Of a DNA stretch of 59,730 nt, positions 6,328 through 13,736 are shown piece after piece (within the stretch, counting starts at the first letter, position 1; the number at the start of each line of letters is the position of its first letter). The position numbers were made by a program, and so were the translations under genes. Location: the NCBI GenBank assembly GCA_947459245.1, contig CANHCV010000006.1, positions 1-59,730 on the forward strand, read 5' to 3'. Source of the stretch: Bacteroidota bacterium. Lineage in GTDB: Bacteria > Bacteroidota > Bacteroidia > UBA7662 > CANHCV01. The notes beneath the pieces were generated by a model. It was not told the origin of the DNA. It saw only the letters and a program-made list of their open reading frames with translations, and made no database searches.

Positions 6328-7285
6328 CAATGCCCATCAACACCGGCAAATCGGAGGCGTTCAAGGCATCCACGGTAAGTTTTCCCAATCCTTTCCAACC
6401 GAAAATGGTTTCCACGAAAACCGCCCCGGCCAACAAACTCGCCAACCATCCGGTAATCGTGGTCACCACCGGGGCCATGGAATTTCGCAAAACGTGCCAA
6501 CGAAATACGGCCCATTCCGAAAGCCCTTTGGCACGAGCCGTGCGGATGTAATCCATGGAATACGTTTCCAAAAAACTGGAGCGCGACATCTGCAAAACCA
6601 CCGCTAACGGACGAATGCCCAAGGTGAAGGCGGGCAAGATTAAATTCTTCCAAGCGATGTGTTTGCCTTCCCAAACATCGTAATCCATCCAACTTCCGCT
6701 GATGGGCAAACCCGTGGCATCGTGCCACCAATATCCCAAAAAGAAAGCCGCTAAAACCGCCGCCAAATAACTGGGGATGGAAATCCCCAAGGTAGAAATC
6801 CCAACCAAAGCCCGATCCAGCCAGGTTCCCTGCTTCCAAGCCGTTATTCCCCCCAAGGCCAATCCCAAAATCAATGCAATTCCAATGGCGGATAAGGCCA
6901 AAATGGCCGTTCCAGGCAAACTTTCCATCAATAAATCGGAAACCGAACGGTTGTTTTGAAAGGATTTCCCCAAATACGGCCACTTGAGCATGCACCCCTT
7001 TTCATCTCCCTTCCATACCCAAACCCCCGAAAACTCCAAGGATGTAGAATCGGTGGGGTGAAAACCAACGGGACTAAGGCGATTCAAAGTTTGCAAGTAT
7101 TGAACCGATAGCGGCTGATCCAATCCCCATTTTGTGCGGATGGCCTGACGGGTTTTTTCATCGGAATTTTGTCCTAAGGCCGATTCTACGGCATCGCTCG
7201 ATAGTCCGAAAAACAACAAAAACACCAAGGTCACTACGCCCCAAAGCGTAAAAAACCACAGCAATCCTTTTCTCAATCCGTGCAT
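6239..7285 (-). CDS. ABC transporter permease, DppB/OppB family
   Basis: A 348-residue inner-membrane protein with the first helix near the N-terminus (LLWFFTLWGVVTLVFLLFFG), an ~100-residue periplasmic loop, then five further helices. The EAA coupling loop is visible as DYIRTARAKGLSEWAVFRWHVLRN, split here by position rather than quoted further, followed by GAVFVETIFGWKGLGKL, both diagnostic of oligopeptide/dipeptide-type permeases. It begins 1 base after the upstream BT_3928 gene. No partner permease, ATPase or binding-protein gene is adjacent; these must be elsewhere or lost. Its last 95 bases are duplicated at 5230-5324. Confidence 0.88.
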   Translation of the reverse strand: MHGLRKGLLWFFTLWGVVTLVFLLFFGLSSDAVESALGQNSDEKTRQAIRTKWGLDQPLSVQYLQTLNRLSPVGFHPTDSTSLEFSGVWVWKGDEKGCMLKWPYLGKSFQNNRSVSDLLMESLPGTAILALSAIGIALILGLALGGITAWKQGTWLDRALVGISTLGISIPSYLAAVLAAFFLGYWWHDATGLPISGSWMDYDVWEGKHIAWKNLILPAFTLGIRPLAVVLQMSRSSFLETYSMDYIRTARAKGLSEWAVFRWHVLRNSMAPVVTTITGWLASLLAGAVFVETIFGWKGLGKLTVDALNASDLPVLMGIVLLVSILFMFLQALTDRIHRWIDPRIREE

Positions 7286-7286
7286 T

Positions 7287-8489
7287 TTATGGGATTAAAT
7301 CTTCGTTTTTCGGCAAATGAGCAGAACTCCAATGCTTCACCACCGTTCCTTTGCGAAGGTACGTTAACCCCGGGTTAGAACGAACGATGGTCTTCAACAA
7401 GGTGCGATCGCCCGTAAGCCATTCATAAGGAAGATGCGTTTGGCTTTGAATTCGCTCCACATCGGAAGGAAGTCCGGAAGTCCAAACAAACACCTTAAAT
7501 CCTTTGGAACGAAGCGAAGCAAACGCCTCAAAAGGTTGAAAATCGCTTCCATTGAGCTTCGACATATCGGAGGAAATGATGAGAAGTACGTTGGCTTCAT
7601 TTAAAATTTCGGCAGTTCGGTCGTTACCGGCCGAATCGGTTGCAACGAAATCGTGCACGGGCGGCCGATAACCTTCCCGCACTTTTCGATCTTTCCGATC
7701 CACAAATTCCCAACCCTTGCTGGGAAGGGCATCCATTGAAAATTCCTTCACTTCACCCGATTGAAGATTCTTGTAAACAAAAATCAATTCAAACGAATCG
7801 GTGGGTGCTCCTTCAGGAATTTTCATCAAATCGGGCAGATGATTCCCGGCCTTGAACGGCCGAAAATCGATGATGGGCAAGTAGCGCAAGGTGAACGTGG
7901 ATAGCAGCACAGAAAAAACGGCAGCCATTCCGGTGATCCATCGGCTGCGCTTCGGAGTTGTTAAAGGAGAAATCTCTCGGTGATGCACCAAAAGAAAGAT
8001 GATGAGCAACAACAAAACAACGTCTTTCCAAAAGCTCACCTTTGGCGAAAGTTTCAAGGCATCGCCGAAGCATCCGCAATCGGAAACCAATTGATTGGCT
8101 TCGTTGAACGGCTGAAAAAAGGAAGGCGATTGGCCGGCCGCTTCCGCTGCTGCGCGGAGATCGGGTTGGTAAAAGGCCGGATTCACGTATCCACTTAAAT
8201 AGGTGATGCCCGTAAGCAGCGTGAAGAAAATCATGGTCATTAGTAGTAACCAGGTCACGCGTTTCAGCTTAAACCCTAAAAACAGCATCACCCCGCAAAC
8301 CACTTCCAACACACACACCGAAATACCCAAAAATAGCGAAAGGGAATCGGAAACATCCCATCCAAAAACATGAAAATACTCGGTCAATTTGTAAGAAAAT
8401 CCCAGCGGGTCATTTAGTTTAATGAGGCCCGAGAGGACAAATAGCCCCGAAACCAAGCATTGGGAAAAGCGCAATAAAAATCGACCCAT
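7287..8489 (-). CDS. BT_3928-family protein: DoxX/MauE-like membrane domain plus C-terminal soluble domain
   Basis: A 400-residue protein. Residues ~1-190 hold about five hydrophobic helices, starting FLLRFSQCLVSGLFVLSG and continuing LIKLNDPLGFSYKLTEYF, the DoxX/MauE pattern seen in Bacteroidota BT_3928-type proteins; a conserved SDCGCFGD motif (about residues 137-144) offers a Cys pair suited to redox or metal chemistry. The C-terminal ~200 residues look like a periplasmic or cytosolic thioredoxin-like region but without a clear CxxC. It precedes the ABC permease by 1 base. A -7 box at 8494-8501 predicts an almost leaderless transcript. Exact function unknown. Confidence 0.75.
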   Translation of the reverse strand: MGRFLLRFSQCLVSGLFVLSGLIKLNDPLGFSYKLTEYFHVFGWDVSDSLSLFLGISVCVLEVVCGVMLFLGFKLKRVTWLLLMTMIFFTLLTGITYLSGYVNPAFYQPDLRAAAEAAGQSPSFFQPFNEANQLVSDCGCFGDALKLSPKVSFWKDVVLLLLIIFLLVHHREISPLTTPKRSRWITGMAAVFSVLLSTFTLRYLPIIDFRPFKAGNHLPDLMKIPEGAPTDSFELIFVYKNLQSGEVKEFSMDALPSKGWEFVDRKDRKVREGYRPPVHDFVATDSAGNDRTAEILNEANVLLIISSDMSKLNGSDFQPFEAFASLRSKGFKVFVWTSGLPSDVERIQSQTHLPYEWLTGDRTLLKTIVRSNPGLTYLRKGTVVKHWSSAHLPKNEDLIP

Positions 8490-8493
8490 AAAG

Positions 8494-8501
8494 CAAAGGT
8501 A
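8494..8501 (-). promoter_or_regulatory. -7 promoter box of the BT_3928-permease operon
   Basis: TACCTTTG on the minus strand, a perfect TAnnTTTG. Only 4 bases separate its final G from the ATG at 8489, so the mRNA should start at or within a base or two of the start codon. Confidence 0.5.
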
Positions 8502-8589
8502 TTAGGAAAGCAAGGAACACGGAAAAATCCAAGCTTCAACCTCACCATTTTTTTTGGACAGAGTGGGAGAAAATGTGGAAAACGTTGTT

Positions 8590-8597
8590 TACCTTTG
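8590..8597 (+). promoter_or_regulatory. -7 promoter box of the rpsF-rpsR-rplI operon
   Basis: TACCTTTG, a perfect TAnnTTTG. Transcription would start near 8601, giving a leader of about 29 bases before the rpsF ATG at 8630 and ruling out the in-frame ATG at 8573. The -33 element is not convincing. Confidence 0.55.
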
Positions 8598-8629
8598 CAG
8601 TCCATTTAAAAACCAAACCGTTTCTAAGT

Positions 8630-8992
8630 ATGAATCAGTACGAAACCATCTTCATCTTAACTCCCGTTTTATCGGACGAGCAGGTGAAGGAAGCGGTGGG
8701 TAAGTTCGAGAAGTTCTTGAACGATCGTGGAAGCAAGATGGTCCACCAGGAAAGCTGGGGACTACGCAAATTGGCTTACCCGATCCAAAAGAAAATGACC
8801 GGCTTTTACCACCTCTTCGAATTCCAAGCAGATCCAACCGTGATCGCATCATTTGAAGTTGAATTCAAGCGTGATGAGCGAGTTCTTCGCTTTTTGACCG
8901 TAAGACTCGACAAACACGCAATTGCGTTTAACCAATCTCATCGCGTTAAAAAAGGCGCTGCTGAGGCTGTAAATGAAGGAGGAGAAGCATGA
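8630..8992 (+). CDS. rpsF: 30S ribosomal protein bS6
   Basis: A 120-residue protein beginning [18 protein letters not shown], the characteristic bS6 N-terminus, with [17 protein letters not shown] and a charged C-terminal tail ([15 protein letters not shown]). bS6 binds 16S rRNA with bS18 on the platform of the small subunit. The start at 8630 is chosen over an in-frame ATG at 8573 because the family starts here and because the -7 box at 8590-8597 lies between them. There is no Shine-Dalgarno sequence upstream of the start, in contrast to the next two genes. The stop overlaps the rpsR start (ATGA). Confidence 0.97.
   Translation: MNQYETIFILTPVLSDEQVKEAVGKFEKFLNDRGSKMVHQESWGLRKLAYPIQKKMTGFYHLFEFQADPTVIASFEVEFKRDERVLRFLTVRLDKHAIAFNQSHRVKKGAAEAVNEGGEA
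8976..8982 (+). promoter_or_regulatory. Perfect Shine-Dalgarno sequence of rpsR
   Basis: AAGGAGG six bases before the rpsR ATG, inside the rpsF coding end. Bacteroidia genes usually lack such sequences because their ribosomes hide the anti-Shine-Dalgarno, so a perfect one before a gene for one of the hiding proteins is notable. Confidence 0.75.
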
Positions 8993-9246
8993 TCAGTAAT
9001 AGTTTCGCGGCTATTCCTACTCAAGAGGAAACCCGCAAAAAGTTTTGCCGCTTCAAAAAAGCAAGAATCAAGCACATCGATTATAAAGATGCTGATTTCT
9101 TGTTGAAATTCGTGAACGAACAAGGAAAACTTCTTCCACGTCGTATCACCGGTACTTCACTAAAATTCCAACGTAAAATTTCAGTAGCAGTTAAGCGTGC
9201 TCGTCACCTTGCTTTGATGCCTTACGTTGCTGATGGTTTGAAATAA
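8989..9246 (+). CDS. rpsR: 30S ribosomal protein bS18
   Basis: An 85-residue basic protein with [20 protein letters not shown], then [19 protein letters not shown] and [19 protein letters not shown], the full bS18 pattern; it forms a heterodimer with bS6 on the 30S platform. It overlaps rpsF by 4 bases and is preceded by a perfect AAGGAGG. In Bacteroidia, bS18 with bS6 and bS21 forms the pocket that sequesters the 3' end of 16S rRNA (established for Flavobacterium), which makes this Shine-Dalgarno a candidate feedback element. Confidence 0.97.
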   Translation: MISNSFAAIPTQEETRKKFCRFKKARIKHIDYKDADFLLKFVNEQGKLLPRRITGTSLKFQRKISVAVKRARHLALMPYVADGLK

Positions 9247-9248
9247 TT

Positions 9249-9255
9249 AAGGAGG
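9249..9255 (+). promoter_or_regulatory. Perfect Shine-Dalgarno sequence of rplI
   Basis: AAGGAGG seven bases before the rplI ATG in the 16-base rpsR-rplI spacer. It is the second perfect Shine-Dalgarno in this operon; most other starts in the window have none. Confidence 0.75.
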
Positions 9256-9262
9256 ACGTTCT

Positions 9263-9706
9263 ATGAAAATTATTTTGAAAGAAGACGTTCGCGGACTTGG
9301 TTACAAGTACGACGTTATCACCGTTAAAAACGGTTACGGACTTAATTACCTTTTACCAAAAGGAATGGCGGTTATCGCTAATGAATCCAACATCAAAATG
9401 CGCGATGAAGATGTACGTCAAGCATCTCGCAAAATGGAAAAATTAAAAGGTGATGCAGAAGCATTGGCAGCTAAATTAGCTGAAGCTACACTTCGCATCC
9501 CGGCAAAAGTTGGAGAAGGCGGCCGTTTATTCGGTTCCATCACCACCAGTCACGTGGCTGAAGCCCTCGCTGCCAAAGGCATTGAGGTTGATCGCCGCCG
9601 CATGGCTTTCAACAACGATCCGAAAATGACCGGAACTTACACCGTGGAGGTAGATTTACACCGCGATGTAAAAGCGGAAGTGACGGTAGAAGTTGTTTCT
9701 GAATAA
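9263..9706 (+). CDS. rplI: 50S ribosomal protein bL9
   Basis: A 147-residue protein starting MKIILKEDVRGLGYKYDVI and continuing VKNGYGLNYLLPKGMA, the bL9 N-terminal rRNA-binding domain, then a long helix (about residues 45-75) and a C-terminal domain with GRLFGSITTSHVAEAL. Normal length for the family. Third gene of the rpsF operon, followed by a long-stem terminator. Confidence 0.97.
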   Translation: MKIILKEDVRGLGYKYDVITVKNGYGLNYLLPKGMAVIANESNIKMRDEDVRQASRKMEKLKGDAEALAAKLAEATLRIPAKVGEGGRLFGSITTSHVAEALAAKGIEVDRRRMAFNNDPKMTGTYTVEVDLHRDVKAEVTVEVVSE

Positions 9707-9720
9707 TATCATTCACCCAT

Positions 9721-9776
9721 AGGGTTGAGGTTCGAGCGTCCTTTATTGGAGCACATTCCTCAACCCTTTATTTTTT
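9721..9776 (+). terminator. Intrinsic terminator of the rpsF-rpsR-rplI operon
   Basis: Perfect 10-base stem AGGGTTGAGG (9721-9730) / CCTCAACCCT (9758-9767), followed by TTATTTTTT. The 27-base loop is unusually long and could itself fold around TCC/GGA. Confidence 0.75.
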
Positions 9777-9782
9777 AAATTT

Positions 9783-11792
9783 ATGAACTCCGGTAGAAAA
9801 CGCATTCGCCGGTCGGCCACCCCGGGATGGGGCCACCAAGCAGAAAACCAAGAACAGAAAAAACCTTTTCGTTCTGATTCCAAATCCAATTCAGAAGATC
9901 GTTCCCAGGATCTAAATTTCCGAAAATTCGACGTTGATCACGACCGTTCCAAAGAACGCTCCTTCAACCGAGATGATCGACCGTTTAACCGCGACCGCAA
10001 CGAACGCAGCGGAGATCGTCCCTTCAATCGGGAAGACCGCCCATTCAACCGCGACCGCAATGAACGCAGCGGAGATCGTCCTTTCAATCGAGAAGACCGT
10101 CCGTTCAACCGCGACCGCAACGAACGCAGCGATCGTCCCTTCAACCGGGAAGACCGCCCATTCAACCGCGACCGCAACGAACGCAGCGGCGATCGTCCCT
10201 TCAACAGGGAAGACCGTCCGTTCAATCGTGACCGCAACGAACGAAGCGGCGATCGTCCTTTCAACAGGGAAGACCGTCCGTTCAACCGCGACCGCAACGA
10301 ACGCAGCGGCGATCGTCCTTTCAATCGGGAAGACCGTCCGTTCAACCGCGACCGCAACGAACGCAGCGATCGTCCTTTCAACAGGGAAGACCGTCCATTC
10401 AACCGCGACCGCAACGAACGCAGCGGCGATCGTCCCTTCAATCGAGAAGACCGTCCGTTCAACCGCGACCGCAACGATCGCAGCGGCGATCGTCCTTTCA
10501 ATCGGGAAGACCGTCCGTTCAACCGCGACCGCAATGAACGCAGCGGAGATCGTCCTTTCAATCGGGAAGACCGTCCGTTCAACCGCGACCGCAACGAACG
10601 CAGCGGCGATCGTCCGTTCAACCGGGAAGACCGTCCGTTCAACCGCGACCGCAACGAACGCAGCGGCGATCGTCCCTTCAATCGAGAAGACCGTCCATTC
10701 AACCGCGACCGCAACGAACGCAGCGGCGATCGTCCCTTCAATCGGGAAGACCGTCCGTTCAACCGCGACCGCAACGATCGCGGAGATCAATCGTTCAGTC
10801 GGGAACCACGTGGCCGAAGTTTCGACCGCAACGAACGTGGTGGCTTCAATGGCCGTCCGAAATTAACTCCCGAGCAGGAAGAAGCCCGTCAACAACGCAG
10901 AAAACAAAAAAGAGAAGAGAATTTCAATCCATTCGAGAGCCGAAGCAACCAAGAAGACTCCCATTCCAACCATCAAGAATTTGGAAAATCGCGCTTTGAT
11001 AAAGGCGATCACCAATTGATGCGTTTCGAAATGAAAGGGCCAACACCAAAAGAAATTTCGTTTGCTCCCAAAGATGAGTGGCCGATTCGCCTCAACCGAT
11101 ATTTAGCCAATGCTGGCATTGCTTCACGTCGCGATTGCGATCAATACATCCAAGATGGACGTGTGAAAGTGAACGATGTGGTGATCAGCGAATTGGGTGT
11201 AAAAGTGAACCAAACCGACGTAGTTTTGTTCGACGACGAACCCGTTTCCAGAGAGAAATTGGTGTATGTATTGTTGAACAAACCCAAAAACTTCATCACC
11301 ACTACCGACGATCCGGAAGGGCGCAAAACGGTAATGGATTTGGTGAGCAAGGCCTCGGCGGAGCGTTTGTTCCCCGTGGGTCGATTGGACCGCAACACCA
11401 CCGGACTTTTATTGTTAACCAACGACGGTGGATTGGCTCAGAAACTCATGCATCCTTCTTTTGAAGCTGAAAAAGTTTACCATGTGATCCTCAACGAACC
11501 CTTGACCAAAAACCACCTGTTGGAAATTAGTGAAGGATTAGACCTGGAAGACGGAAAGGTACAGGTGGATGAAATTGCCTACGTAAAACCCGACGATAAG
11601 CGAGAAATTGGAGTGGAAATCCACACCGGAAAAAACCGCATCGTACGTCGTATTTTCGAAAGTTTAGGCTACACGGTTGAGAAGCTCGACCGCGTGGTGT
11701 ACGCTGGATTAACCAAGTTGGATCTTCCACGCGGCCACTGGCGCTACCTTACGTCCGACGAGTTACGCCGCTTGAAGCGCCTATCAAAATAA
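9783..11792 (+). CDS. Pseudouridine synthase, RluB/RsuA family, with a long repetitive N-terminal extension
   Basis: A 669-residue protein in two parts. Residues ~435-669 are the enzyme: an S4 RNA-binding domain (RLNRYLANAGIASRRDCDQY) and the RsuA/RluB catalytic domain with the nucleophilic Asp in GRLDRNTTGLLLL near residue 535, then LGYTVEKLDRVVYAGL. It should isomerise a uridine in 23S rRNA (RluB type) or 16S rRNA. Residues ~1-430 are disordered and charged; residues 78-335 are 13 tandem copies of a 19-20 residue Asp-Arg-Pro-Phe-Asn-Arg repeat (see 10014-10787). Arg-rich extensions occur on Bacteroidota RluB-like proteins, probably adding nonspecific RNA affinity (inference). Confidence 0.92.
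   Translation: MNSGRKRIRRSATPGWGHQAENQEQKKPFRSDSKSNSEDRSQDLNFRKFDVDHDRSKERSFNRDDRPFNRDRNERSGDRPFNREDRPFNRDRNERSGDRPFNREDRPFNRDRNERSDRPFNREDRPFNRDRNERSGDRPFNREDRPFNRDRNERSGDRPFNREDRPFNRDRNERSGDRPFNREDRPFNRDRNERSDRPFNREDRPFNRDRNERSGDRPFNREDRPFNRDRNDRSGDRPFNREDRPFNRDRNERSGDRPFNREDRPFNRDRNERSGDRPFNREDRPFNRDRNERSGDRPFNREDRPFNRDRNERSGDRPFNREDRPFNRDRNDRGDQSFSREPRGRSFDRNERGGFNGRPKLTPEQEEARQQRRKQKREENFNPFESRSNQEDSHSNHQEFGKSRFDKGDHQLMRFEMKGPTPKEISFAPKDEWPIRLNRYLANAGIASRRDCDQYIQDGRVKVNDVVISELGVKVNQTDVVLFDDEPVSREKLVYVLLNKPKNFITTTDDPEGRKTVMDLVSKASAERLFPVGRLDRNTTGLLLLTNDGGLAQKLMHPSFEAEKVYHVILNEPLTKNHLLEISEGLDLEDGKVQVDEIAYVKPDDKREIGVEIHTGKNRIVRRIFESLGYTVEKLDRVVYAGLTKLDLPRGHWRYLTSDELRRLKRLSK
10014..10787 (+). 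repeat. 13-copy coding minisatellite (60/57-bp units) in the pseudouridine synthase gene
   Basis: Eleven units of 60 bp and two (the second and sixth) of 57 bp, the short ones lacking the Gly codon, encode DRPFNREDRPFNRDRNERSG or its 19-residue form. Copies are near-identical in DNA; a degenerate first unit precedes at about 9960-10013. Because both unit lengths are multiples of three, copy-number change keeps frame. The array is also open in other frames on both strands. Confidence 0.95.
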
Positions 11793-11796
11793 AACC

Positions 11797-12282
11797 ATGA
11801 ACGCCACCAAACTTGAGTTGAATTTTGGAATCATTTTAGGATTGCTATCCTTCCTATGGTCCAACTTGGAAAAAGCCCTCGACTGGATTCCGTCGGGTGG
11901 CGTTCTTCCCTCCTCAAGTTTGTTCGGCTGGTTTACGGTGGCTGGCATGGTGCTGACCATCCAGGCCTTCAAAAAATTGCAACAAACCACCGATTGGACG
12001 TGGTGGAAAGGGACCGTTTCCCTCACCATTTCTTGCGGGTTGATGGCCATCGTGGCCATTCCACTGCATTGGGTTTTTGTGAAAGTTGCTAGCCCAACGT
12101 ATTGGGAGCAAGTGATTGCCGGTGGCAAAGCATTGGGCATGAATCCGAAAATGGTAGAACCCTTCGCTACGTTTAAAAACTACAGTTACACCTACCTCAC
12201 TTTCGGCATTGGCTTGGGCTTTCTTTGGGCCAGCATGGTGAATGCTGTATTGTTTCTACGGAAATCGAAATTGGGGAGATAA
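11797..12282 (+). CDS. DUF4199-like four-helix membrane protein
   Basis: A 161-residue protein with four hydrophobic segments: about residues 9-25 (FGIILGLLSFLW), 42-58 (GWFTVAGMVLTIQAF), 74-95 (LTISCGLMAIVAIPLHWVF) and 135-152 (YLTFGIGLGFLWASMV). The layout and loop length resemble DUF4199 proteins of Bacteroidota, whose function is unknown. It starts 4 bases after the pseudouridine synthase gene and is probably co-transcribed. Confidence 0.6.
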   Translation: MNATKLELNFGIILGLLSFLWSNLEKALDWIPSGGVLPSSSLFGWFTVAGMVLTIQAFKKLQQTTDWTWWKGTVSLTISCGLMAIVAIPLHWVFVKVASPTYWEQVIAGGKALGMNPKMVEPFATFKNYSYTYLTFGIGLGFLWASMVNAVLFLRKSKLGR

Positions 12283-12299
12283 TTTTTCATTTTTTTCTT

Positions 12300-12307
12300 T
12301 ATATTTG
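12300..12307 (+). promoter_or_regulatory. Possible -7 box before a small secreted protein gene
   Basis: TATATTTG matches TAnnTTTG exactly and ends 3 bases before the ATG at 12311. The spacing would make the transcript leaderless. An AT-rich context makes a chance match possible. Confidence 0.35.
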
Positions 12308-12310
12308 AGG

Positions 12311-12697
12311 ATGAAGAATTTGCTTTTTGTCTTTTTTCTATTCACTGGCTTTTCAACTTTCGCTCAATCTACAACACCTCAAGAGTTAACTTTCTCAAGG
12401 GTTATTCTTATTGATTCAGGGGTTGTTCCTTTTGGTAAAGTTTGGAAAGTTGAAAGTTATTTACCTGATTATATTACCCCTTCCTACGTTGACAATTTCT
12501 TTTATATCAATGGAAGACAAGTAACTTTCTATACAGGAGGAAGTTTTTCTGGTGGGGGGTTTGGAAATTCCATCAATATCTTCCCTTTTTGGCTCCCAGC
12601 TGGAACAACTATTGAAAGTAGAAAACAAAATATTTTTGGTCAAGGAACTACTTTATCTGTTGGCCAATTCTCCATCCTTGAATTCAACGTAAATTAA
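12311..12697 (+). CDS. Small secreted protein, family unknown (paralogue of 13154-13591)
   Basis: A 128-residue protein with a clear signal peptide (MKNLLFVFFLFTGFSTFAQ, cleavage likely after the Ala-Gln region). The mature part begins near QELTFSRVILIDSG and contains PFGKVWKVE, NFFYINGRQV, FPFWLPAGTTIESR and FSILEFNVN. The same order (TFSRV, PxGKxxKxE, FxING, xWLxxGxxIxxR, final beta strand ending I/L-E) occurs in the protein at 13154-13591, so the two are diverged paralogues. A compact beta-rich extracytoplasmic domain is likely. AT-rich relative to the preceding genes. No known family recognised. Start chosen because the signal peptide begins here. Confidence 0.7.
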   Translation: MKNLLFVFFLFTGFSTFAQSTTPQELTFSRVILIDSGVVPFGKVWKVESYLPDYITPSYVDNFFYINGRQVTFYTGGSFSGGGFGNSINIFPFWLPAGTTIESRKQNIFGQGTTLSVGQFSILEFNVN

Positions 12698-12701
12698 AAT
12701 C

Positions 12702-13151
12702 ATGAAGTTTTTCTTCCTTCTCCTTTTCTGCGCATTCGGTTATTTTGGATTTTCCCAAACCGTTCGCATGCCTTATCAGGCGATTGCCTTGGATTCTTTG
12801 GGAAAACCCATGAAAAACCAGAGCATTCAGCTGAGGTTGAGCATTCAAGATTCTTGCGCCACGTGTGCGGCGGTGTTTTCCGAAACGCACGCTGCCACCA
12901 CCGACGCTTCCGGTTTATTGACGTTGGCGGTAGGTGGAGGCACTCCCCTCCTCTCTTCCCTGGATTCCATCGATTGGGCGAACGGGAAAAACAAATGGTT
13001 GAGCATTGAAATTTGGAAGAACAACAACTACCAAATGATGGGGCAAGCGCCCTTGCTTTTTGCACCTTTTTCTTTGTACTCCAAACAAGCGGGAGAAGCG
13101 AAAAAAGGTCCTAAATCTTCCAATAACTACATTTTTTCAAAAGGATGGTAA
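12702..13151 (+). CDS. Secreted protein: isolated N-terminal domain of Bacteroidota tail-collar/FISUMP-type surface proteins
   Basis: A 149-residue protein with signal peptide (MKFFFLLLFCAFGYFGFSQ). The mature part follows a pattern common at the N-terminus of much longer Bacteroidota surface proteins: MPYQAIALDSLGKPM, SIQLRLSIQDS, VFSETHAATTDASGLL, LSIEIW and LLFAPFSLYSKQAGEA. Here it stops about 20 residues after the 'PFSLYSKQ' motif that normally joins the rest of the protein. It is therefore a truncated relic or a naturally minimal version. It sits between two paralogous small secreted protein genes (4 bases after one, 2 before the other). Confidence 0.65.
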   Translation: MKFFFLLLFCAFGYFGFSQTVRMPYQAIALDSLGKPMKNQSIQLRLSIQDSCATCAAVFSETHAATTDASGLLTLAVGGGTPLLSSLDSIDWANGKNKWLSIEIWKNNNYQMMGQAPLLFAPFSLYSKQAGEAKKGPKSSNNYIFSKGW

Positions 13152-13153
13152 GC

Positions 13154-13591
13154 ATGAAAAAACTGATTTTTATTTTTGCATTCGCCCTGCTGGGCACCTG
13201 TTTCCAATCGGCCAAAGCCCAAACGTTTTCGAGGGTGGTGACGGTGAATAGGTCATTAAATTACACACAATCAAATCAAAGAAATGGCCAAATTGATACT
13301 TTATTTACAGTTCCATCAGGAAAAATTTTCAAGATAGAATATTTACAAGGATCAAATTTTTACGACCTTAGGACAAATGTAATTGTTCCTGTTTTTATCA
13401 ATGGAATTTTAATTACTAGTGTTGATTCAAGATTAATTGGAAAATATGCAACATTTGGTTGTAATATTTCTTCCACCCTTATTAACACCTCCGTTTGGCT
13501 AAAAAGTGGAGATGTTATCTCATATAGAATTGAACCCTCCAATGGGGAATTCCAAGTCTTCCTCTCCGGCATTGAGTACGACGCCCAATAA
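13154..13591 (+). CDS. Small secreted protein, family unknown (paralogue of 12311-12697)
   Basis: A 145-residue protein with signal peptide (MKKLIFIFAFALLGTCFQ, then SAKAQ). The mature domain has TFSRVVTVNRS, VPSGKIFKIEYLQG, VFINGILITS, NTSVWLKSGDVISYRI and QVFLSGIEYDA, aligning segment by segment with the protein at 12311-12697. The ATG at 13154 is preferred to an in-frame ATG at 13145 because it starts the signal peptide and is preceded by AGGATGG. Function unknown; AT-rich in its central part. Confidence 0.7.
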   Translation: MKKLIFIFAFALLGTCFQSAKAQTFSRVVTVNRSLNYTQSNQRNGQIDTLFTVPSGKIFKIEYLQGSNFYDLRTNVIVPVFINGILITSVDSRLIGKYATFGCNISSTLINTSVWLKSGDVISYRIEPSNGEFQVFLSGIEYDAQ

Positions 13592-13641
13592 TTTTTTTTC
13601 AGAATCCATTCTACTTCATTTCTCCTACCCTTCTTTCTTCT

Positions 13642-13649
13642 TATCTTTG
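13642..13649 (+). promoter_or_regulatory. -7 promoter box of the SAM riboswitch-metH operon
   Basis: TATCTTTG, a perfect TAnnTTTG, ending 5 bases before the first strand of riboswitch helix P1 (13655). Transcription should therefore begin almost exactly at the riboswitch. Confidence 0.6.
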
Positions 13650-13654
13650 CACTG

Positions 13655-13736
13655 CTTATCCAGAAAGGTGGAGGGACTAGGCCCTTTGAAACCTTGGCAA
13701 CCCCGTACAGCTGGGTGCTAATTCCTACGAGATAAG
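13655..13736 (+). promoter_or_regulatory. SAM-I (S-box) riboswitch
   Basis: Closing helix P1 is CTTATC (13655-13660) with GATAAG (13731-13736). Between them lie conserved S-box elements: AGAAAGGTGGAGGGACT, AGGCCC, TTTGAAACCTTGGCAACC and the GCTGGGTGCTAATTCC segment that gives the last helix. It binds S-adenosylmethionine and lies 55 bases before the metH start, where it should reduce methionine synthase expression when SAM is plentiful. No clear terminator with a U-run follows directly; a weak hairpin around 13735-13753 overlaps the 3' strand of P1, so control may be translational. Confidence 0.93.

Noticed and set aside
8573-8629. Longer rpsF start at 8573
   Set aside because: The -7 box at 8590-8597 lies downstream of it and bS6 proteins begin at [10 protein letters not shown].
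10014-10787. Possible CRISPR array (regular 60-bp periodicity)
   Set aside because: The units are contiguous coding repeats with no variable spacers and are in frame with the enzyme.
9912-10866. Three long open frames (two leftward, one rightward) through the pseudouridine synthase repeat array
   Set aside because: They exist only because the repeat units are multiples of three and lack stops in those frames; no start context, signal or family resemblance supports them.
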